A DNA stretch of 11,968 nt. Source: an uncultured Nocardiopsis sp. (GTDB lineage Bacteria; Actinomycetota; Actinomycetes; Streptosporangiales; Streptosporangiaceae). The notes under the pieces were generated by a model that was not told the DNA's origin, made no database searches, and was given only the letters and a program-made list of their open reading frames with translations. How positions within the stretch are numbered: the stretch's first letter is position 1; each line of letters begins with the position of its first letter. This document shows, piece after piece, positions 7,099-11,968 of the stretch. The stretch spans positions 1-11,968 of the forward strand of contig CALGOD010000829.1 in NCBI GenBank assembly GCA_937957845.1, read 5' to 3'. The translations under genes and the position numbers were made by a program.

Positions 7099-7228
7099 CG
7101 ACGCTCCTTTCCGGAGGTGGACAAAGGACCGACGAAGGCCCACAGTTGAGCAACACCATGTACAGCCGACTCACCTGACGACGCTGGTCAGGCCGGTTCC
7201 CGCCACCGGGTGGGACGCCCACGCACAA

Positions 7229-7272
7229 GGTCGCCCCCTCCCCTTTCCTCGAAGGAGGGGACCTCGGCGACC
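7229..7272 (+). promoter_or_regulatory. Two-part stem-loop in the transporter upstream region
   Basis: GGTCGCC (7229-7235) pairs with GGCGACC (7266-7272). Directly inside, CCCTCC (7236-7241) pairs with GGAGGG (7254-7259), leaving a 12-base loop and a 6-base bulge on the 3' side. Thirteen pairs of mostly G-C make this the strongest structure in the non-coding stretch. It could belong to a structured leader RNA of the transporter if transcription starts upstream of it. Confidence 0.35.
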
Positions 7273-7411
7273 ACCACCGGCGGTCGGAAGTCTTCGCCTC
7301 GTCGCGGGTCGCCCGTGGCCTTCCCGCTTCGTCGACGGTCACCCGTCCGGGAGGAGTGCCATTGAGGTCTCACACCGGCCCCACAGGAGGACACCGCCGG
7401 TCCGGTGCCCC

Positions 7412-7542
7412 TGGTCCGGCGTGCGACGTCCCCCTCACGGCCAAGGGTGGTCCGGCGATGCACGCACGTGCGGGTGCGCACCTTCCACGGCGACCCCCTT
7501 CCCTCCCGGACCGCGCCCCAAGGCCCCTCACGGTCGCAAGGG
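7412..7542. repeat. Two interleaved pairs of short direct repeats
   Basis: TGGTCCGGCG occurs at 7412-7421 and 7448-7457, with a near copy GGTCCGGTG at 7399-7407. CCCCTCACGG occurs at 7431-7440 and 7524-7533, each time followed within a few bases by AAGGG, so each copy can fold CCCT against AGGG. They may be regulator half-sites or traces of a small duplication; chance in C-rich DNA is not excluded. Confidence 0.3.
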
Positions 7543-7878
7543 AAAGAGCCGGCACCCCGTCCCCGCTCCGGTTCTCGCCCGTACCGAACGGCCCCATGCC
7601 CGGGAAACGACCGCGGCCCATCCCACACCGCGGTGCCCTGGGAGCACTCGCGGTTGCGGACCGGACACATGTCCCCGAAGGTGGACGACGGCTTCGCCGC
7701 CTGTGCCCTGGGCGGGGGAAGTGGTGCCCGAACGCCCACTTCATCGTGGCCCCGGTCATGTGCACCATCACCGCCCGGTGTTTCCGCGAGCCCGAATCTG
7801 GAAGGAGAAGGGCGCTTCCCTCCCTTCCGAGGGCGCAGGCTGCACGTCCGACGACCTGATGATCAAGGAGACCTGAAC

Positions 7879-9423
7879 ATGGTCCAACAGACTCGCGAGC
7901 AGTGGGGGACGCGCGCGGGCTTTTTGATGGCGGCGATCGGATCCGCCATCGGGCTGGGCAACATCTGGCGATTCCCCTACGTCGCCTACGACAACGGGGG
8001 CGGCGCCTTCCTGGTGCCCTATCTCATCGCCCTGCTCACCGCCGGTATCCCACTGTTGATCCTTGAGTACAGCATCGGACACCGCTACCGGGCCTCGGCG
8101 CCGTTGGCCTACCGGCGTATCTTCCGACCCGCGGAGGCCCTCGGCTGGTGGCAGGTGGCCATCTGCTTCGTCATCGCCATCTACTACGGCGCCATCATCG
8201 CCTGGAGCTGCGCCTACCTGGTCTTCTCCGTGCGCGAGTCCTGGGGTGATGACCCCGACGGCTTCTTCTTCGGCGAGTACCTGCAGACGAGCGAGGCCCC
8301 CGGCGCGATCTCCGGTTACGTCTCCGGGGTCGCCCTGCCCCTCATCGGTGTGTGGGCGGTGGTCCTGGTGATCCTGGCGCTGGGCGTGCGCAACGGCATC
8401 GAGAAGGCCAACCGGATCTTCATCCCGCTGTTGGTGGTGCTGTTCCTGATCCTGGTCGTGCAGGCGGTCACGCTGGAGGGGGCCGCCGACGGCCTCAACG
8501 CGCTGTTCACCCCCGACTGGAGCGCCATGCTCGACGGCAGCGTGTGGGTGGCCGCCTATGGGCAGATCTTCTTCTCGCTCTCCATCGGCTTCGCCATCAT
8601 GGTCACCTACGCCTCCTACCTGCGTCGCAGGACCGATCTGAGCGGCACCGCGGTCACCGCCGGCTTCGCCAACAGCTCCTTCGAGCTCCTGGCGGGCATC
8701 GGCGTGTTCGCGGCCCTGGGCTTCATGGCGAACGCCGCCGACACCACCGTCGACCAGGTGGCCACCTCCGGCATCGGACTGGCCTTCGTCGCCTTTCCGC
8801 AGATCATCTCCACCCTGCCCTTCGGCGGCGCCCTGTTCGGCGTGCTCTTCTTCGCCTCCCTGACCATCGCCGGTATCACCTCGCTGCTCAGCATCGTGGA
8901 GGTCATCATCTCCGCCGTGCGCGACCGCACCGGCCTGGGCCGCATCCCGACCGTGCTGCTGGTGGGCGGGACCACCGCACTGGTGTCGATCCTGCTCTTC
9001 CCCACACCGGAGGGGCTGTACTACCTGGACGTGTTCGACCACTTCATCAACCAGTACGGCATCGCCCTGGCGGCCCTGGTGATGCTGATCGTGTTCGGGT
9101 GGATCCTGCGCAGACTGCCGATGTTCGACAGGCACGCCACCACGTTCTCCTCCATCCCGTTGGGCCTGTGGTGGAGGGTCGCCCTGGGGGTCATCACTCC
9201 GCTCCTGCTGGGCTTCATGATGTGGGACAGCCTGCGCACGGAGCTGGCGCAGAACTACGAGGACTACCCGACCCAGTTCCTGCTCACCGCGGGATGGGGT
9301 GTGGCCATCGGCGCGATCGTCTTCGGCGTGATCGTCTCCCTCTTCCCCTGGAAGCGGGCCGCCACCACGACCGAGGAGGACCGCCGGAACATGACCGACC
9401 AGATCGAGGAAGGGGGCCGCTGA
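7879..9423 (+). CDS. Sodium-dependent NSS/SNF family transporter, MetP-like
   Basis: This is a secondary symporter of the neurotransmitter:sodium symporter (LeuT-fold) family in the cytoplasmic membrane, probably importing an amino acid with Na+. The protein has 514 residues and roughly a dozen hydrophobic segments. The family signature lies in the first helix region: AIGSAIGLGNIWRFPY (19-34) followed by NGGGAF (39-44). A helix with AYGQIFFSLSIGFAIM corresponds to the unwound sixth helix that binds substrate and ion. The ATG is well supported by AAGGAG eight bases upstream (7865-7870). The stop overlaps the next small gene as TGATG. That MetS-like partner points to the MetP type, which in Corynebacterium imports methionine and alanine. 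The actual substrate here is inferred. Confidence 0.9.
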   Translation: MVQQTREQWGTRAGFLMAAIGSAIGLGNIWRFPYVAYDNGGGAFLVPYLIALLTAGIPLLILEYSIGHRYRASAPLAYRRIFRPAEALGWWQVAICFVIAIYYGAIIAWSCAYLVFSVRESWGDDPDGFFFGEYLQTSEAPGAISGYVSGVALPLIGVWAVVLVILALGVRNGIEKANRIFIPLLVVLFLILVVQAVTLEGAADGLNALFTPDWSAMLDGSVWVAAYGQIFFSLSIGFAIMVTYASYLRRRTDLSGTAVTAGFANSSFELLAGIGVFAALGFMANAADTTVDQVATSGIGLAFVAFPQIISTLPFGGALFGVLFFASLTIAGITSLLSIVEVIISAVRDRTGLGRIPTVLLVGGTTALVSILLFPTPEGLYYLDVFDHFINQYGIALAALVMLIVFGWILRRLPMFDRHATTFSSIPLGLWWRVALGVITPLLLGFMMWDSLRTELAQNYEDYPTQFLLTAGWGVAIGAIVFGVIVSLFPWKRAATTTEEDRRNMTDQIEEGGR

Positions 9424-9536
9424 TGTCCACCAGCGCGATCCTCATGATGATCGTCTCCATCATCCTGGTGTGGGGCGGTCTCGTCGCGGCCATCGTCCAC
9501 CTGCGCCGCCACCCCGACGAGTCCCGGACCGAGTGA
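9423..9536 (+). CDS. MetS-like small subunit of the NSS transporter (37 aa)
   Basis: This tiny single-span membrane protein starts in the stop codon of the transporter gene (TGATG), so it is almost certainly translated by coupling. Residues about 5-26 form one hydrophobic helix (SAILMMIVSIILVWGGLVAA). A short basic/acidic tail follows, HLRRHPDESRTE, placing the C-terminus in the cytosol by the positive-inside rule. Length, order and tail match the MetS family of NSS small subunits, needed for MetP activity in Corynebacterium glutamicum. It is below the size that many gene finders report. It is followed at once by a strong terminator, consistent with being the last gene of a two-gene operon. 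Confidence 0.85.
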   Translation: MSTSAILMMIVSIILVWGGLVAAIVHLRRHPDESRTE

Positions 9537-9549
9537 CCCCCAAACCGTG

Positions 9550-9582
9550 AGGGACCCCGGATCTGAACGATCCGGGGTCCCT
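9550..9582. terminator. Bidirectional terminator hairpin between convergent genes
   Basis: A perfect 14-bp stem, AGGGACCCCGGATC (9550-9563) with its exact complement (9569-9582), encloses a 5-base loop TGAAC. It begins 14 bases after the MetS-like stop, and on the other strand lies about 38 bases past the DJ-1/PfpI stop. The plus-strand tail is only CTTGCG and the minus-strand tail CACGGTTTG, so U runs are weak, but position and stem strength fit termination for both genes. Confidence 0.8.
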
Positions 9583-9620
9583 TGCGCCTGCGGGGCCGTT
9601 CCGCAGGTCCGGGTGGGCCT

Positions 9621-10166
9621 CTACTTCGCGGCGAACTCCCGCACGATGCGTTCGCAGAACGCGGGCAGGTCGTCCGGCCTGCGACTGGTGGTCAGGCCCT
9701 GGTCGGTGACGACCTCCTCGTCCACCACGTCCGCCCCCGCGTTGCGCAGGTCGGTGCGCACACTGGGGTAGGAGGTCACGGTGCGTCCGCGCACCACGTC
9801 GGCCTCCACCAGGATCCACGGCCCGTGGCAGATGGCGGCCACCGGCTTGTCCGCCTCGACGAAGTCGCGCACCAGCCCCACCGCGTCCTGGTTCAGGCGC
9901 AGGTTGTCGGGGTTGACCGTTCCGCCGGGGACCAGCAGGGCGTCGTAGTCGTCCACCCCCACCTCGGAGACCACCCGGTCCACCGTGAAGCGGTCCGCCG
10001 GGTTGATGTCGCCCTTCATCGCCTGGATCTGCCCCGACTCCAGCGAGACCAGGTCGATGCGGGCGCCCTCCTCCTGCAACGCCTCCCGCGGCTTGACGAG
10101 TTCGATCTGCTCGACCCCGTCCGCCGCAAGGATCGCGACCCGACGGCCGTTGAGTGTGTCAGCCAC
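9621..10166 (-). CDS. DJ-1/PfpI family protein
   Basis: This is a cytosolic member of the DJ-1/ThiJ/PfpI superfamily, which includes glyoxalase/deglycase-type stress enzymes and proteins annotated as intracellular proteases. The protein has 181 residues, the usual length for a single domain. C113 with H114 form the nucleophile elbow (AAICHGPWIL), E19 (DGVEQIE) is the conserved acidic partner, and LLVPGG (77-82) is the typical strand-turn. The frame stays open far upstream, but the domain begins right at the GTG at 10166, preceded by a GGGGGG-rich ribosome site about 6 bases away; earlier residues are low-complexity and not part of the family. It converges on the transporter operon. Nothing nearby indicates a specific substrate. 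Confidence 0.88.
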   Translation of the reverse strand: MADTLNGRRVAILAADGVEQIELVKPREALQEEGARIDLVSLESGQIQAMKGDINPADRFTVDRVVSEVGVDDYDALLVPGGTVNPDNLRLNQDAVGLVRDFVEADKPVAAICHGPWILVEADVVRGRTVTSYPSVRTDLRNAGADVVDEEVVTDQGLTTSRRPDDLPAFCERIVREFAAK

Positions 10167-10543
10167 AGCTACCCCCCATCTCGGCGTCGCGGCACTCTTT
10201 CGTGCCCGTGTGGGCGCCCCTACCCACACCGCTCTCGCCTTCAACGGGCCCCGGCGAAGAAGAGGCGCCCCCATGTCCGTGTCCACTCGTCCGTGCCCGG
10301 CACGGCCGCCCACGAGAACGGCGCCCTCACCGAAGACGCCCACGCACCCCGACGCGTACACTCCACCGGACCCGCCCGGAACGCCCAGGGTCGGCTGCCG
10401 GAGAGTGCGCACACTCATCTTCCGGTCGGCCGGTCGCCGGGTAGGGCCCCCTCGGCCGCTTCCTCGGGCGGCCCTCGATGACGTCGCGCGCCCGCCCCGA
10501 ACGTTCGGGGCGCCAAGGGCTTCCGTCCCCGGTGCGCGCGGCC
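10167..10543. other. Non-coding gap with C-rich plus strand
   Basis: These 377 bases between the unknown membrane protein and the DJ-1/PfpI gene hold no credible coding frame. They contain GTGTGGG (10208-10214) pairing with CCCACAC (10223-10229) in the leader of the DJ-1/PfpI gene, and a 20-bp palindrome at 10493-10512. The promoter of the DJ-1/PfpI gene should be here, but I could not pick a convincing -35/-10 pair. Confidence 0.5.
10493..10512. terminator. Perfect 20-bp palindrome after the unknown membrane gene
   Basis: The core CCCCGAACGTTCGGGG extends one C-G and one G-C pair on either side, giving 20 bases without mismatch. It begins about 31 bases past the stop of the gene at 10544-11245. 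As RNA it would fold a 7-bp stem with loop AACGTT, suiting a terminator; as DNA it could equally be an operator. No U tract follows. Confidence 0.45.
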
Positions 10544-11245
10544 TCAGCCCAGGCGGTCCCGGGCGTCCTTGCCCGCCCCGGCGGGAAGGCGCTCCAGCAG
10601 GTCGAGCAGGGTATCGGCGCGTACCCGGACCCGTTCGACCTCCACCGCACCGACCTGCCAACCGAGCAGACACCGACCGGTGAAACGGAAAGGGACGGCT
10701 CCGGCCCGGGACAGCGACCACGTGCGCGTCGCCTCGTCCAGGACGTCGCGGGCGAAGCCCTCGTCCCCGGCCATCACCCGGAACCTCTCGTCGAACTCCG
10801 CCTGCGACGAACGCCAGGGGCGGACGTCCACCGAGGAGGGGAAGGACACCTCCTCCGAAGAGGCCTCCTCCACCCACAGCTCCGGCACGGCGTGGGGCAG
10901 GGACACCACGACCACGGTGTACACGTTGACGACGGTCCGGTTGCGGTGCTGGGGACAGGGAGCGGTGTAGGCGTACTCATAGGCCATGACGCGGCGGCCC
11001 CGCCGCTGGGCGCACAACACATGCCGGGCCCGGGCGTTGGAGCGCCGCTCCAGGAAGGGGGCGCCCTCGAAACGGTCGACCAGTTCGGGGCGTTCCCGGT
11101 CGTAACTCCACCCCTCACGCTGGGCCCAGGCGGCCAGGGCACGGGAACGGCGGCGTTCGGCGGCCGACCCCCTCACGGCCATCACACCGACGACCGTGAC
11201 GACCAGGACCACGATCACCAGGACCAGGACGGTGGGGGATTCCAT
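10544..11245 (-). CDS. Membrane-anchored protein of unknown function
   Basis: The protein has 233 residues. Residues about 5-24 are one hydrophobic helix (VLVLVIVVLVVTVVGVMAV), followed at once by a basic stretch (RRRSR), so the remainder should be cytosolic. The soluble part has mixed strand-like segments, including VMAYEYAYT (87-95) and NVYTVVVVSLP (107-117). Its layout resembles actinobacterial hypothetical proteins with an N-terminal anchor that I have seen but cannot name. No catalytic motif is evident. I chose the ATG at 11245 because GAGGAG lies 5 bases upstream and the helix starts there; the longer upstream frame is not protein-like. It sits between unrelated genes with about 160 bases upstream and 377 downstream, so it is probably transcribed alone. 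Confidence 0.7.
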   Translation of the reverse strand: MESPTVLVLVIVVLVVTVVGVMAVRGSAAERRRSRALAAWAQREGWSYDRERPELVDRFEGAPFLERRSNARARHVLCAQRRGRRVMAYEYAYTAPCPQHRNRTVVNVYTVVVVSLPHAVPELWVEEASSEEVSFPSSVDVRPWRSSQAEFDERFRVMAGDEGFARDVLDEATRTWSLSRAGAVPFRFTGRCLLGWQVGAVEVERVRVRADTLLDLLERLPAGAGKDARDRLG

Positions 11246-11403
11246 GGGGACTCCTCGTGCGGTGTGGCTCTTGGCACTGAGACGCCGCCCGCTCCGCCAC
11301 CGGTTCCGCCCGTACCCGTTCGTTATCGTGACTCCACCCCGGTGTGTCCTGTTCGCACCGCACCCGTCCCGTGAGACGGCCACACCCCCACAGGCCCCTC
11401 CGG

Positions 11404-11968
11404 TCAGCTCAAGGAGAAGACCTTGCCGGGGTTGAAGATCCCCGCCGGGTCCAAGGCGTTCTTGACCGCCCGGTGCATGGCCAGCACGTGCGGGCCCATC
11501 TCCCGCGCCGCGCCGCGCATCTTCAAAAGCCCCACACCGTGCTCCCCGGTGACCGTACCCCCCAGAGCGATCGCCTCGTCCACGATCACCTCGAAGGCCT
11601 CCTGGGCGCGCTTCTTGGCGGCCTCGTCACCGGCCGGGACGATGAACAAAGGATGCAGGTTGCCATCACCGGCGTGCGCGATGTTGCCGATACGCGTGGA
11701 GAAGCGTTCCCCGACCTGCTCGATGCGCTCCAACATCAACGGGACCTTCGCCTTGGGCACGCACACGTCCTCGGTCAACAGGGGTCCCAGGCGCTCCAGC
11801 GCCGGGTAGGCCAGACGCCGAGCCTCGAACAGGGCCTCGGCCTCCTCGGCGTCGGTGGAGCGCACCGCATAGACCGCGCCCTGGGCGCGGAAGCACTCCA
11901 GGATGAGGTCGGACTCCTGCTCTCCCGCGGCCCCGGGCTGGTCGCTGCGCGCCAACAACAGCACCTCG
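11404..11968 (-). CDS. FAD-linked oxidase, GlcD/D-lactate dehydrogenase type, C-terminal part
   Basis: The flavoprotein oxidises a 2-hydroxy acid such as glycolate or D-lactate. Only the last 187 residues lie in the window, and the frame is open to the right edge, so the N-terminal FAD-binding (PCMH) domain is outside. Visible hallmarks of the FAD-oxidase C-terminal domain are DVCVPKAKVP (67-76 of the visible part), IAHAGDGNLHP with active-site histidines (96-106), TGEHGVGLLK (140-149) and the closing DPAGIFNPGKVF (173-184). These fit glycolate oxidase subunit GlcD or a related D-lactate dehydrogenase; the two cannot be told apart without the N-terminus. The gene ends about 160 bases before the start of the unknown membrane protein on the same strand. 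Confidence 0.88.
   Translation of the reverse strand, partial: EVLLLARSDQPGAAGEQESDLILECFRAQGAVYAVRSTDAEEAEALFEARRLAYPALERLGPLLTEDVCVPKAKVPLMLERIEQVGERFSTRIGNIAHAGDGNLHPLFIVPAGDEAAKKRAQEAFEVIVDEAIALGGTVTGEHGVGLLKMRGAAREMGPHVLAMHRAVKNALDPAGIFNPGKVFSLS

Larger units (their letters stand above)
6805..7878. other. Long non-coding stretch between the divergent operons
   Basis: About 1.07 kb separates the sugar operon from the transporter. Both strands have long open frames, but these are Arg/Pro/His-rich, overlap each other, lack good ribosome sites and resemble no family I know, so I read them as products of high GC. The plus strand is visibly C-rich. The region holds small inverted repeats (for example GACGTG/CACGTC at 6860-6878, CCTGAC/GTCAGG at 7174-7192, GGACA/TGTCC at 7663-7674, GAAGTGG/CCACTTC at 7718-7742), short palindromes (CACCGCGGTG at 7626-7635) and an A/T-rich patch near 6985-6999. 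It must contain the transporter promoter, but no clear -35/-10 pair stood out. No known riboswitch core was recognised by eye. Confidence 0.6.

Noticed and set aside
7188..7739. A 183-codon minus-strand frame in the same gap
   Set aside because: Arg/Gly-rich, no motif, no ribosome site, and in conflict with other equally long frames there.
6863..7876. A 337-codon plus-strand frame filling the divergent gap
   Set aside because: The composition is Arg/Pro/His-rich with no hydrophobic core pattern, no ribosome site stands out and no family is recognised; overlapping minus-strand frames look equally random.
6805..7878. Glycine or SAM riboswitch before the transporter
   Set aside because: A methionine- or amino-acid-type transporter made this worth looking for, but none of the conserved core sequences I know were found by eye; a covariance-model search would be decisive.
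10167..10877. N-terminal extension of the DJ-1/PfpI protein to 418 residues
   Set aside because: The added part overlaps the unknown membrane gene, is low-complexity and lies outside the domain; the GTG at 10166 gives a normal family length with a nearby ribosome site.
11246..11383. Longer start for the unknown membrane protein, 46 residues upstream
   Set aside because: The extra residues are polar and basic, would precede the anchor helix, and lack a ribosome site as good as GAGGAG before the ATG at 11245.
11246..11403. Promoter with a GATAAC -10 element before the unknown membrane gene
   Set aside because: The possible -10 on the minus strand has no acceptable -35 at 16-18 bases, so it was not listed.

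Overview
The window comes from a very GC-rich actinomycete. It shows GTG as well as ATG starts, overlapping GTGA/ATGA junctions, strong G/C third-position bias, and terminator-like hairpins without long U tracts. A filamentous genus such as Nocardiopsis or a relative is plausible, but that is inference. No mobile element, CRISPR array, tRNA or rRNA was seen.

Layout. Positions 1-1235 (minus): an MFS exporter-like protein that runs off the left edge. Positions 1488-6768 (minus): a tight five-gene catabolic operon. In transcription order it holds a Gfo/Idh/MocA oxidoreductase, a DUF993 (DapA-like TIM barrel) protein, a xylose-isomerase-like TIM-barrel isomerase/epimerase, 5-dehydro-4-deoxyglucarate dehydratase (KdgD) and a mandelate-racemase-type acid-sugar dehydratase. 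A perfect LacI-family-type palindrome lies just before the first gene. A close relative of that site lies inside the DUF993 gene. A 13-bp GC hairpin separates the third and fourth genes, and a hairpin closes the operon.

Positions 6805-7878 are about 1.07 kb with no credible gene but several inverted and direct repeats. Positions 7879-9536 (plus): a two-gene transporter, a sodium-dependent NSS/SNF symporter overlapping a 37-residue MetS-like small subunit. It ends at a hairpin shared with the convergent DJ-1/PfpI gene (9621-10166, minus). Positions 10544-11245 (minus) encode a membrane-anchored protein of unknown function. Positions 11404-11968 (minus) are the C-terminal part of a GlcD-like FAD-linked oxidase running off the right edge.

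How the genes may work together. The last two operon genes fit a hexarate route: acid sugar to 5-dehydro-4-deoxyglucarate to 2-oxoglutarate semialdehyde. The first three genes have no assigned substrate; they look like a sugar oxidation/isomerisation/aldol-type module that could feed it. No semialdehyde dehydrogenase, sugar transporter or LacI regulator is present in the window. The operon with its DUF993 enzyme of unassigned reaction is the best candidate for an undescribed pathway here.
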